Source: Geodermatophilus poikilotrophus
GTDB taxonomy: Bacteria; Actinomycetota; Actinomycetes; Mycobacteriales; Geodermatophilaceae
NCBI RefSeq assembly: GCF_900111455.1
Contig: NZ_FOIE01000012.1
Coordinates: 35,038-99,037, forward strand
DNA: 64,000 nt
Reading direction: 5' to 3'
Part shown: piece by piece, positions 27,596 to 35,290 of the stretch
Layout: every line of letters starts with the position of its first letter
Position numbering within the stretch: the stretch's first letter is position 1
The notes under the pieces: model-generated
What the model saw: only the letters and a program-made list of their open reading frames with translations
Told to the model about the DNA's origin: nothing
Databases searched by the model: none
Position numbers and translations under genes: made by a program

Positions 27596-29581
27596 GTGGT
27601 GAGGAAGCCCGGCAGGGGCCACCGGTACGGGCGCTGGCGGGGCGGGCCCGACCCGCTGGCCCCGCCCTACGACCTGGGCAGCGCGGTCGACGAGATCGGC
27701 GACTCGGTGCTCGGCGGCAGCGGCGTGCGCGAGGCGCTGCGGGAGCTCCTGCGCCGCGGCATGGACGGGCGGCGCGGGCTGGACGAGCTGCGCCGGTCGG
27801 TCCGCGAGCGGCTGCGGCAGGCGCGCAACGCGGGGCGGATGGACGGCACCCTGCAGGAGGTCCGGGAACTGCTCGACCGCGCCGTCGAGGCCGAGCGGCG
27901 GGAGCTGTTCCCCGACCCGGACGACATGGCTCGCCTGGCGGAGGCCGAGCTCGACGCGCTGCCCGAGGACACCGCGGGCGCCGTCCGGGCGCTCAAGGAG
28001 TACGACTGGCGCTCGGCGGAGGCCCGGCAGGCGTACGAGCAGATCCAGGACCTGCTGCGGCGCGAGGTGCTCGACAGCTCCTTCGCCTCGATGAAGCAGG
28101 CGCTGGAGAACGCCACCGAGGGCGACGTGCAGGCGGTCAAGGACATGGTCGCCGACCTCTCGCAGCTCATCGACGCGCACAACCGCGGGGAGGACACCGA
28201 CGAGCAGTTCCAGGAGTTCATGGAGAAGCACGGGCAGTTCTTCCCCGACGACCCGCAGTCGGTCGAGGAGCTGATCGACCAGCTGGCCCGCCGGGCGGCC
28301 GCGCAGGAGCGGATGATGGCCGGCCTCTCGCCCGAGCAGCGGGCCGAGCTGGCCGACCTGATGGCGCAGACGATGCAGGACATGGGTCTGGCCAGCGAGA
28401 TGGCCCACCTGCAGGACGCCCTCCGCCAGGCCCGGCCCGACCTGCCCTGGGGGCAGCGCGGGCAGGTGCCCGACGGCGAGCAGTCCCTCGGCATGGGCGA
28501 CGCCACCAGCGCCGTCGCCGAGCTGGCCGACCTGGAGGCGCTGTCCAACCAGCTCTCCCAGGGCTACGCCGGGGCCTCGCTGGCCGACGTCGACGAGGAG
28601 CTGCTGGAGCGGGCGCTGGGCCGGCCGGCGGTCGACGACCTCGCCGCGCTGCGCCAGATGGAGCGCGAGCTGGAGCGGCAGGGCTACCTCAACCGCTCCG
28701 ACGGGAAGCTCGAGCTGTCCCCCAAGGCGGTCCGCCGGCTGGGCGCGACCGCGCTGCGCCGGGTGTTCGCCCAGCTCGACGCCACCGGCCGCGGCGAGCA
28801 CGACGTCGCCGACGCGGGCGCGGCCGGGGAGCTGACCGGCAGCTCGCGGGAGTGGCGGTTCGGCGACGAGCAGCCGCTGGACGTCGTCCGGACGGTGCGG
28901 AACGCCGTCCTGCGCACCGCGCACGAGCCCCGCGCCGAGCACGACCGGCGGGTGCGCATCGCGGTCGAGGACTTCGAGGTCGTCGAGACCGAGCGGCGCA
29001 CCGGAGCCGCGGTCGCGCTGCTGGTCGACCTCTCCTACTCGATGGCGCTGCGCGGCACGTGGGGCGCGGCCAAGTCGACGGCGATGGCGCTGCACTCGCT
29101 GGTGACCACCCGGTTCCCGCAGGACGCCATCCAGATCATCGGCTTCTCCTCCACCGCGCAGGTGCTGCGCCCGGAGACCCTCGCCGAGCTGAGCGTGGAC
29201 ACGCTGCAGGGCACCAACCTGCAGCACGGGCTGATGCTGGCCCGGCGCTTCCTGGCCCGGCACCGGGACGCCGAGCCGGTGGTGCTCGTGGTCACCGACG
29301 GCGAGCCGACCGCCCACCTGGAGGACGACGGGACGCCGTTCTTCTGCTGGCCCCCGATGCCGGAGACGATCGCCCGCACCGTCGCCGAGGTGGAGCGGGT
29401 GGCCCGGTCCGGGGCGACCATGAACGTCTTCGCCCTCGACCCGGAGCCCGGGCTGGTGCACTTCGTCCACGACATCACCCAGCGGGCCGGCGGGCGGGTG
29501 TTCACCCCCGACAGCGAGCGGCTCGGCGAGTACGTCGTCGCCGACTACCTGCGCACGCGGCGAGGCCGCCGGGCCCGGTGA
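27596..29581 (+). CDS. VWA domain protein, partner of the MoxR-type ATPase
   Basis: This 661-residue protein has a long helical, acidic N-terminal region (residues 30-380) and a C-terminal VWA domain with the MIDAS motif DLSYS near residue 478, followed by TNLQHG and VVTDGEPT, the other metal-coordinating positions. Two in-frame GTGs (27596 and 27599) could start it; either is within a few bases of the upstream stop, giving coupled translation. The pair resembles chaperone systems such as MoxR-CoxE or RavA-ViaA. A terminator-like repeat follows immediately. Confidence 0.9.
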   Translation: MVRKPGRGHRYGRWRGGPDPLAPPYDLGSAVDEIGDSVLGGSGVREALRELLRRGMDGRRGLDELRRSVRERLRQARNAGRMDGTLQEVRELLDRAVEAERRELFPDPDDMARLAEAELDALPEDTAGAVRALKEYDWRSAEARQAYEQIQDLLRREVLDSSFASMKQALENATEGDVQAVKDMVADLSQLIDAHNRGEDTDEQFQEFMEKHGQFFPDDPQSVEELIDQLARRAAAQERMMAGLSPEQRAELADLMAQTMQDMGLASEMAHLQDALRQARPDLPWGQRGQVPDGEQSLGMGDATSAVAELADLEALSNQLSQGYAGASLADVDEELLERALGRPAVDDLAALRQMERELERQGYLNRSDGKLELSPKAVRRLGATALRRVFAQLDATGRGEHDVADAGAAGELTGSSREWRFGDEQPLDVVRTVRNAVLRTAHEPRAEHDRRVRIAVEDFEVVETERRTGAAVALLVDLSYSMALRGTWGAAKSTAMALHSLVTTRFPQDAIQIIGFSSTAQVLRPETLAELSVDTLQGTNLQHGLMLARRFLARHRDAEPVVLVVTDGEPTAHLEDDGTPFFCWPPMPETIARTVAEVERVARSGATMNVFALDPEPGLVHFVHDITQRAGGRVFTPDSERLGEYVVADYLRTRRGRRAR

Positions 29582-29585
29582 GAGA

Positions 29586-29639
29586 GGACCCCGTCCTCCT
29601 CACCCCGCGCACCCTTGGGGCGAGCCTCTGGACGGGGCC
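29586..29639 (+). terminator. Palindromic repeat terminator after the VWA gene
   Basis: Left arm GGACCCCGTCC (29586-29596) pairs with GGACGGGGCC (29630-29639), with one bulge. The loop contains GCGAGCCTC, the recurring loop word of the family. It starts 5 nt after the VWA stop codon. Confidence 0.65.
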
Positions 29640-29675
29640 GGCGAGATCGGCGCCGCCCCGGGGCAGACTGGGAGG

Positions 29676-30149
29676 GTGACCAGCCAGGCGACCCCCGTCA
29701 CCGTCGAGGAGGTCGCGGCCGACGTCACCCACAACCTGCGGCGCGCGGTCCTCCGGCCGGGTGGTGGGGACGTGGTCTGGCCGGGCGACGACGACCCGGC
29801 GACCTTCCACCTGGCCGCCCGCGACGCGGCGGGCAGGGTCGTCGGCGTGGTCCGCTTCTCGCCCGCACCCTGCCCCTGGCGCCCGGAGGCGCGGGCCGCC
29901 TGGCAGCTGCGCGGGATGGCGACCGACCCGGCCGTGCGCGGGTCTGGCGCCGGCCGGGCACTGCTCGCCGCGGGACTGGCCGGGGTCGCGGCTCGCGGCG
30001 GCGAGCTGGTCTGGTGCCACGCCCGCACGACCGCGGCCGGGTTCTACGAGCAGGCCGGCTTCACCGTGGTCACCGGCGAGTACGACAAGCCGGGCATCGG
30101 CCCGCACGTCGGCATGGTGGAGGACCTCGTCCCGCTCACCCCGCGTTGA
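29676..30149 (+). CDS. GNAT family N-acetyltransferase
   Basis: This 157-residue single-domain GNAT has AWQLRGMATDPAVRGSGAGRALLAAGLAGVAARG, the acetyl-CoA pyrophosphate loop (R/Q-x-x-G-x-G/A as RGSGAG), and the usual AAGFYEQAGFTVV ending. The substrate is unknown. GTG at 29676 has GGGAGG close upstream. The 3' end overlaps the convergent DUF2252 gene by 14 nt. Confidence 0.85.
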   Translation: MTSQATPVTVEEVAADVTHNLRRAVLRPGGGDVVWPGDDDPATFHLAARDAAGRVVGVVRFSPAPCPWRPEARAAWQLRGMATDPAVRGSGAGRALLAAGLAGVAARGGELVWCHARTTAAGFYEQAGFTVVTGEYDKPGIGPHVGMVEDLVPLTPR

Positions 30150-31554
30150 CGGACCTCCCCTCCCCCACCCCCCGGTCCGCTCGGGGCGGGACCCGGGAGG
30201 GGGCCTGGGGCACCGGGTGCGACCCGCTCGAGCTGATCCCCGGGATCCGTCCGGCGCGGAAGGCGTCCACGAACAGCCGGAAGTCGTCCTGCGTGCGGCG
30301 GGCGTAGTCGTGCGCGAAGCCGACCAGGTCCTCGACGAACTCCTCGCGCCGGTCGCCGACCATCGCGGTGATCGCCTCCTCGGTCTGGAACGGCACCAGG
30401 GTGTGGTCGCTGTCGGCGTCGCCGACGCAGTGGACCTTCGCCGTCGCCCGCCCCAGCTGGAGCATCACCGGGGAGATCTGCTCCGGCTCGGTGAGGTCGT
30501 CCCACTCCAGGTCCGTCTCGTAGGGCGAGAGCTCCTGGACGACGAACCCGACGCCGCCGATCTCGGTGTGGCCGAGGAACTGGGAGGCGTTGGCCTGCAG
30601 GGCGCGCTGGGAGATCGCCGTGCGGTGGCCCTCGTGCTCGAAGGACGCCCGGATGTCGGCGTCCCGCACGATCCGGCTGGGCGCGGGCACGTTGCCCTGC
30701 TTGAGGGAGAGGACGACGTCGTTCTCCAGCGCCTGGTCGTAGCCCTCGATGAGCACGTTGTAGGCAGGCAGCCCGGCACTGCCGATGCCGAAGCCGCCGG
30801 TGCCGATGACGTCCTTGACGTCGTAGGTCACGTCGCGGCGCCGGCGCGGCGGGTGCACCGTCTGCTTCCAGCGGTCGAGCGCGGCGAGCACCTCCTCGCG
30901 CTCCCGGTCGTCCAGCCGGCGGCTGCGCGGGCTGTCGGCGAAGCGCCGCTCGTGGTTCTCCACGACGGTCATCCGGTCCAGCAGCCCCTGCCGGGTGCGC
31001 GCCGTCGTCCGCAGGATCGCGTCGTGCACCGCACCCTCGGTGTTGTCCTTGACGAGGGCGAAGGTCTTGTCGTCGTCGAGGCGGGTGAACGCCGCCACCT
31101 GGTCGAGGTAGGCGGTGAGGTAGCCGCGCAGCAGGTCGGAGATGACCTCGTCGCCGAAGGCCTTGCGCCAGGACAGCAGGGCGAAGCTGGCCGCGAACCG
31201 GCGCAGGTCCCAGCTGACGTGCCCGACGTAGGCCTCGTCGAAGTCGTTGACGTCGAAAACGATCCGCCCCGCGCCGTCCATGTAGGTGCCGAAGTTCTCC
31301 GCGTGCAGGTCGCCCTGGATCCACACCCGGCCGGTGCGCTCGTCGCACCATCGGTCCGGCAGCTCCGCCATGTCGGCGTAGAAGAGGCAGGCGGAGCCCC
31401 GGTAGAAGGCGAACGGGTCGGCCGCCATCTTGCGGAACTTGGTGCGGAACGCGTCCGCGTCGGCGGTCATGAGCTCGGAGAAGGCGTCGACGAGCACGTC
31501 GACGATCTGCTGGGCGCGGTCACCGTGAGTGACCCCTACGGGGGATTCGGCCAC
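30136..31554 (-). CDS. DUF2252 family protein
   Basis: This 472-residue protein shows DUF2252 landmarks: KMAADPFAFYRGSACLFYADM, VWIQGDLHAENFGTYMDGAG and FDVNDFDEAYVGHVSWDLRRFAAS. The QGDLHAENFG and VNDFDE motifs resemble the catalytic and metal-binding loops of aminoglycoside phosphotransferase-like kinases, so a small-molecule kinase is possible. GTG at 31554 is probably leaderless, with TACGGT six bases upstream. The last 20 or so codons run through a GC-rich palindrome of the window's repeat family and give a low-complexity tail. Confidence 0.85.
   Translation of the reverse strand: MAESPVGVTHGDRAQQIVDVLVDAFSELMTADADAFRTKFRKMAADPFAFYRGSACLFYADMAELPDRWCDERTGRVWIQGDLHAENFGTYMDGAGRIVFDVNDFDEAYVGHVSWDLRRFAASFALLSWRKAFGDEVISDLLRGYLTAYLDQVAAFTRLDDDKTFALVKDNTEGAVHDAILRTTARTRQGLLDRMTVVENHERRFADSPRSRRLDDREREEVLAALDRWKQTVHPPRRRRDVTYDVKDVIGTGGFGIGSAGLPAYNVLIEGYDQALENDVVLSLKQGNVPAPSRIVRDADIRASFEHEGHRTAISQRALQANASQFLGHTEIGGVGFVVQELSPYETDLEWDDLTEPEQISPVMLQLGRATAKVHCVGDADSDHTLVPFQTEEAITAMVGDRREEFVEDLVGFAHDYARRTQDDFRLFVDAFRAGRIPGISSSGSHPVPQAPSRVPPRADRGVGEGRSVNAG
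30151..30205. repeat. Palindromic repeat inside the DUF2252 tail
   Basis: GGACCTCCCCTCCCCC is followed, after about 20 nt, by GGGACCCGGGAGGGGGCC, giving an imperfect GC-rich stem. It starts 1 nt after the GNAT stop and lies within the C-terminal codons of the convergent DUF2252 gene. It probably terminates the GNAT transcript. Confidence 0.5.
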
Positions 31555-31560
31555 GGGGCG

Positions 31561-31581
31561 ACCGTAGGCGGCGGTTAGCCT
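31561..31581. promoter_or_regulatory. Back-to-back -10 boxes of divergent genes
   Basis: On the minus strand TACGGT (31561-31566) lies six bases before the DUF2252 GTG at 31554. On the plus strand TAGCCT (31576-31581) lies ten bases before GTG 31592 of the SGNH gene. The two promoters overlap almost completely. Confidence 0.4.
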
Positions 31582-31591
31582 GCAGGGACAG

Positions 31592-32647
31592 GTGTCCACC
31601 ACTTCCGAGGGGACGAGGGCGGCGGTGACTCGAGCGACCACGGCGTGGCGGCTGGCCACGGGGGCCGCCTACGGCGGCGGCGGGCTGGGCCTGGCCGGGG
31701 CCGGGGTGCTCGCCCTCCTCCGCCAGCAGGCCCGGTCGGCCCGGCGCCACGTGGAGTCGCGGACCGTCAAGGTCGCCCCACCCCCTGGCGACGGGGTGTA
31801 CGGCCGCGGGCGCGGCCGGCCGATCGTCCTCGCCGTCCTCGGTGACTCCACCGCTGCCGGCCTCGGCGTCGACCGCGCCGCCCAGACCCCCGGGGTGCTG
31901 CTCGCCGCGGCGCTGGCCGAGCTGGCCGAGCGCCCCGTCCGGCTGGTGCGGCTCGCGGTGTCCGGCGCCCGGTCCTGGCAGCTCGACGAGCAGGTCGGCA
32001 AGGCCCTGCTGGAGCGCCCCGACGTCGCACTCATCATGATCGGCGCGAACGACGTCACCAGCCGCACGGCGCCCGCGGTCTCCGTCCGGCACCTGCGCGA
32101 CGCCGTCGGCCGGCTCACCGAGGCCGGCACGCAGGTCGTCGTCGGCACCTGCCCGGACCTCGGCACCGTGCGCCCGATCGGCCGGCCGCTGCGCTGGCTG
32201 GCCCGCCGGTGGAGCCGTCAGCTGGCCGCCGCCCAGACCATCGCGGTCGTCGAGGCCGGCGGGCGCTCCGTGTCGCTGGGATCGGTGCTCGGCCCGTCGT
32301 TCGCCGAGGACCAGGACCTGTTCAGCGTCGACGAGTTCCACCCCAGCGCAGCCGGTTACGCCGCCGCGGCCGCCGTCCTGCTGCCCTCGATCGCCGATGC
32401 GCTCGGCGTCTGGCCGGCCGCGGCCGACCGGGGGCTGCGCAACCTGCGCCGCGACACCGTCCGTCCGGTCGCAACGGCCGCCGCCCGGGCCGCCGGCCGG
32501 ACCGGCACCGAGGTCCAGGCCACCGCGGTCCGCGGCTCGGACACCGGTCCGCGGGGCCCGTGGGCCCGGCTGCGCCGCCGCCGGCCGCCGGACCTGCCGA
32601 CGCCGGAGCAGGCCGAGCGCGCCGCGGAGGCGACACCCCTCGCCTGA
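31592..32647 (+). CDS. SGNH/GDSL hydrolase
   Basis: This 351-residue protein has block I LGDSTAAGLGVD (catalytic Ser), block III GANDV and block V DEFHPSAAGY (Asp and His). An N-terminal hydrophobic stretch (GGGGLGLAGAGVLALLRQQ) may anchor it in the membrane. The C-terminus is Arg/Pro-rich and low in complexity. It is probably an esterase or acyl hydrolase. GTG at 31592 suits the leaderless promoter; GTG at 31625 has a GGGACGAGGG site and is an alternative. Confidence 0.85.
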   Translation: MSTTSEGTRAAVTRATTAWRLATGAAYGGGGLGLAGAGVLALLRQQARSARRHVESRTVKVAPPPGDGVYGRGRGRPIVLAVLGDSTAAGLGVDRAAQTPGVLLAAALAELAERPVRLVRLAVSGARSWQLDEQVGKALLERPDVALIMIGANDVTSRTAPAVSVRHLRDAVGRLTEAGTQVVVGTCPDLGTVRPIGRPLRWLARRWSRQLAAAQTIAVVEAGGRSVSLGSVLGPSFAEDQDLFSVDEFHPSAAGYAAAAAVLLPSIADALGVWPAAADRGLRNLRRDTVRPVATAAARAAGRTGTEVQATAVRGSDTGPRGPWARLRRRRPPDLPTPEQAERAAEATPLA

Positions 32648-32735
32648 GGGCGGCGCGACCCCTACCGGGGAGTAGGTTCGGGGGCGCCCCGACGTCCGGC
32701 GACCCGTCGTCGGATCCCCTCATCGTGGAGGACCC

Positions 32736-33956
32736 ATGCCCGAAGCCGTCATCGTCGCGACCGCGCGCTCCCCCATCGGCCGCGCGTTCAAGGGCTCGCT
32801 CAAGGACCTGCGGCCCGACGACCTCACCGCGACCATCGTGCGCGCGGCCCTCGACAAGGTGCCCGCGCTCGACCCCACCGACATCGACGACCTGATCCTC
32901 GGCTGCGGCCTCCCCGGCGGGGAGCAGGGCCACAACATGGGTCGCGTCGTCAGCGTCCTGCTCGGCATGGACCACCTGCCCGGGACGACGATCACCCGCT
33001 ACTGCTCCTCGTCGCTGCAGAGCACCCGCATGGCCATGCACGCCATCAAGGCCGGCGAGGGCGACGTCTTCCTCTCCGCGGGCGTCGAGATGGTGTCCCG
33101 GTTCGTGAAGGGCAACAGCGACTCGCTGCCGGACACCCAGAACCCCGCGTTCGCCGACGCGCAGGCCCGGGTCGCCAAGACCGCCGAGAGCGGCGCGGAC
33201 TCGTGGACCGACCCCCGGGACAACGGCGAGGTCCCGGACATCTACGTCGCCATGGGGCAGACCGCGGAGAACCTGGCGCTGCTCAAGGACGTCTCCCGCC
33301 AGGAGATGGACGAGTTCGCCGTCCGCAGCCAGAACCTGGCCGAGCAGGCCACCGCCGACGGCTTCTGGGAGCGGGAGATCACCCCGGTCACCACGCCCGA
33401 CGGCACGGTGGTCGGCAAGGACGACAGCCCGCGCGCCGGCACCACGCTGGAGGGCATCGCCGGCCTCAAGCCGGTCTTCCGCCCCGACGGCCGGGTCACC
33501 GCGGGCAACGCCTGCCCGCTCAACGACGGCGCCGCCGCGGTCGTGGTCATGAGCGACACCAAGGCCCGCGACCTCGGCCTGACCCCGCTGGCGCGCATCG
33601 TGTCGACCGCGGTCACCGGTCTGTCGCCCGAGATCATGGGCTACGGGCCGGTCGACGCCTCCAAGCTCGCGCTGCAGCGGGCCGGGATGAGCATCGGCGA
33701 CATCGACCTGGTCGAGATCAACGAGGCCTTCGCCGCGCAGGTCATCCCGAGCTACCGGGACCTGGGCATCGACATCGACAAGCTGAACGTGCACGGCGGG
33801 GCGATCGCCGTCGGGCACCCGTTCGGCATGACCGGCGCCCGCATCACCGGCACGCTGATCAACGGCCTGCAGACCCGGGACGCGACCTTCGGCCTGGAGA
33901 CGATGTGCGTCGGCGGCGGCATGGGCATGGCGATGGTCCTGGAGCGCCTGTCCTGA
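32736..33956 (+). CDS. Acetyl-CoA C-acyltransferase (thiolase)
   Basis: This 406-residue thiolase has the acyl-enzyme Cys90 in TRYCSSSLQ, the GGAIAVGHPFGMTGARI motif with the active His, and the C-terminal CVGGGMGMAM motif with the second Cys. It catalyses thiolysis of 3-ketoacyl-CoA in beta-oxidation or the reverse condensation. Similarity of the N-terminus to FadA5/FadA6-type enzymes is possible, but the substrate is open. ATG at 32736 is preceded by GGAGGACCC. A terminator-like repeat and a strong hairpin follow. Confidence 0.92.
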   Translation: MPEAVIVATARSPIGRAFKGSLKDLRPDDLTATIVRAALDKVPALDPTDIDDLILGCGLPGGEQGHNMGRVVSVLLGMDHLPGTTITRYCSSSLQSTRMAMHAIKAGEGDVFLSAGVEMVSRFVKGNSDSLPDTQNPAFADAQARVAKTAESGADSWTDPRDNGEVPDIYVAMGQTAENLALLKDVSRQEMDEFAVRSQNLAEQATADGFWEREITPVTTPDGTVVGKDDSPRAGTTLEGIAGLKPVFRPDGRVTAGNACPLNDGAAAVVVMSDTKARDLGLTPLARIVSTAVTGLSPEIMGYGPVDASKLALQRAGMSIGDIDLVEINEAFAAQVIPSYRDLGIDIDKLNVHGGAIAVGHPFGMTGARITGTLINGLQTRDATFGLETMCVGGGMGMAMVLERLS

Positions 33957-33960
33957 CCGA

Positions 33961-34056
33961 GGACCCGGTCCTCCCCACCGCCCGCACGCGGGCCCCGTCC
34001 TCCCCACGCCTCACGAAGTCGGCGCGGGACCCGGAACGGGGTCTCCGGGCGGGGCC
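33961..34056 (+). repeat. Palindromic repeat downstream of the thiolase
   Basis: GGACCCGGTCCTCCCCACC begins 4 nt after the thiolase stop. A second half, GGCCCCGTCCTCCCCAC (33991-34007), faces GGGCGGGGCC (34047-34056). It belongs to the same family as 29586-29639 but is partly scrambled. Confidence 0.5.
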
Positions 34057-34101
34057 GGCCCGGCAGGGCGGCCTCGACCGCCGGTAGTCCCCGGAAACGG
34101 C

Positions 34102-34137
34102 CAGTGGCCCGGTCCCCTCGCGGGGACCGGGCCACTG
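34102..34137. terminator. 16-bp perfect hairpin, bidirectional terminator
   Basis: CAGTGGCCCGGTCCCC (34102-34117), loop TCGC, then the perfect complement at 34122-34137. It lies between the convergent thiolase and BI-1 genes, 18 nt from the BI-1 stop. No T-tract, as usual for this genome. Confidence 0.8.
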
Positions 34138-34155
34138 CCGTGCGTGCGGGCTGTG

Positions 34156-35001
34156 TCAGTCGTTCTGGAAGTAGGACAGCAGCCGCAGGATCTCCAGGTA
34201 CAGCCAGACGACCGTGATGAGCAGGCCGAAGGCGATGTACCAGGCGAACTTCGCGGGGGCACCGCGGCGGATCGCCTCGTCGGCCATGTCGAAGTCCAGC
34301 AGCAGCGAGAACGCCGCGACACCGATCACGACCAGGCTGAAGATGATCGACAGGGTGCCGCCGTCACGCAGGCCCAGGCCGCCGGGGATGAAGAACCCGG
34401 CCACCAGGTTGACCAGGACGAGCGCCAGCACACCGAACATCGCGCCGACGATCCAGCGGGTCAGCTTGGGGGTGACCCGGATGGCGCCGGTCTTGTAGAC
34501 GACGAGCATGCCGGCGAAGACACCGAAGGTGCCGACCAGCGCCTGCATCACGATGCCGGGGTAGATCGCGTTGAACGCCTCGCTGATGGCACCGAGTGCG
34601 ATGCCGTACAGCGCGCCGTAGGACAGCGTGGCGACCGGGTTGGCGATCTGCTTGAACGAGATCACCAGGCCGAGCACCAGGGCCACGAGGACCGCGGGCA
34701 GGGCCAGGCCGAACGCCAGCTCCTGCGGGAGCAGCGCCCAGGTGACGGCGGCCGAGAGGACGGTGACCAGGAAGGACAGGCCCGTCTTCTGGACGACGTC
34801 GTCCATCGTCATGTAGCGGGTGGTCGGCGGCGCGTACGGCGACTGCGCGGCGTACGGGTCCTGCGTCCCGTAGCCGTACTGGGGGGCGCCGTACTGCGGA
34901 GCGCCGTACTGGGGCGCCCCGCCCCACGGGGTGGACTGCTGGCCGTGGCCAGGACCCGTGTTCTGGAGGCCCCGGCCGAAGACCGGGTTGGAGCTGGGCA
35001 T
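34156..35001 (-). CDS. Bax inhibitor-1/YccA family membrane protein
   Basis: This 281-residue protein has a hydrophilic N-terminus of about 75 residues with three tandem APQYG repeats and further Tyr/Gly/Pro, followed by seven transmembrane helices. The last segments (FDMADEAIRRGAPAKFAWYIAFGLLITVVWLYLEILRLL) are typical of the BI-1 family, whose members can act as pH-sensitive calcium leak channels. GAGGAG sits 7 nt before ATG 35001 but abuts ATG 35007, which decides the start. The repeat-rich N-terminus may bind protein partners. Confidence 0.9.
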   Translation of the reverse strand: MPSSNPVFGRGLQNTGPGHGQQSTPWGGAPQYGAPQYGAPQYGYGTQDPYAAQSPYAPPTTRYMTMDDVVQKTGLSFLVTVLSAAVTWALLPQELAFGLALPAVLVALVLGLVISFKQIANPVATLSYGALYGIALGAISEAFNAIYPGIVMQALVGTFGVFAGMLVVYKTGAIRVTPKLTRWIVGAMFGVLALVLVNLVAGFFIPGGLGLRDGGTLSIIFSLVVIGVAAFSLLLDFDMADEAIRRGAPAKFAWYIAFGLLITVVWLYLEILRLLSYFQND

Positions 35002-35132
35002 CGTCATCTCCTCGAGGTGACCGGCTGTCGTGGGGCCCACGGTCCTGCACCCCACTCGTCCAGGTCAACGCATCAGGGGGCGCGGACGTTCCTGGACGTC
35101 TGCTGGACACCCGGACGGGGGGTGCGGACGTG

Positions 35133-35171
35133 CCGCGGGGGCCGGTGTCAGCCTGCCACCGGCCCCCGCGG
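35133..35171 (-). terminator. 15-bp perfect hairpin
   Basis: CCGCGGGGGCCGGTG (35133-35147) and its exact complement (35157-35171) enclose a 9-nt loop. It lies between the M28 peptidase gene and the BI-1 gene on the minus strand, next to two tandem palindromic repeats, so termination after the peptidase gene is likely. Confidence 0.65.
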
Positions 35172-35192
35172 GCTCCGTCCCCGGGGCTCACC

Positions 35193-35285
35193 GCGGCCCC
35201 GTCCCGAGCCTGCGAAGGGTAGGGAGGACGGCGGCCCCGTCCCGGGTCCCGCCCTGAGCCTGCGAAGGGTGGGGAGGACGGGGCC
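35193..35285 (-). repeat. Tandem 50-bp palindromic repeats
   Basis: GAGCCTGCGAAGGGT followed by (A/G)GGGAGGACGG occurs at 35206 and again exactly 50 bp later at 35256. Each copy is preceded by GGCCCCGTCCCG, which pairs with the trailing GGACGG(GGCC). The block begins 6 nt after the M28 peptidase stop on the minus strand and likely forms its terminator. Confidence 0.7.
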
Positions 35286-35290
35286 CTTCC

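Noticed and set aside
35193..35285. CRISPR array
   Set aside because: Only two units 50 bp apart, palindromic and GC-rich, without unique spacers or cas genes.
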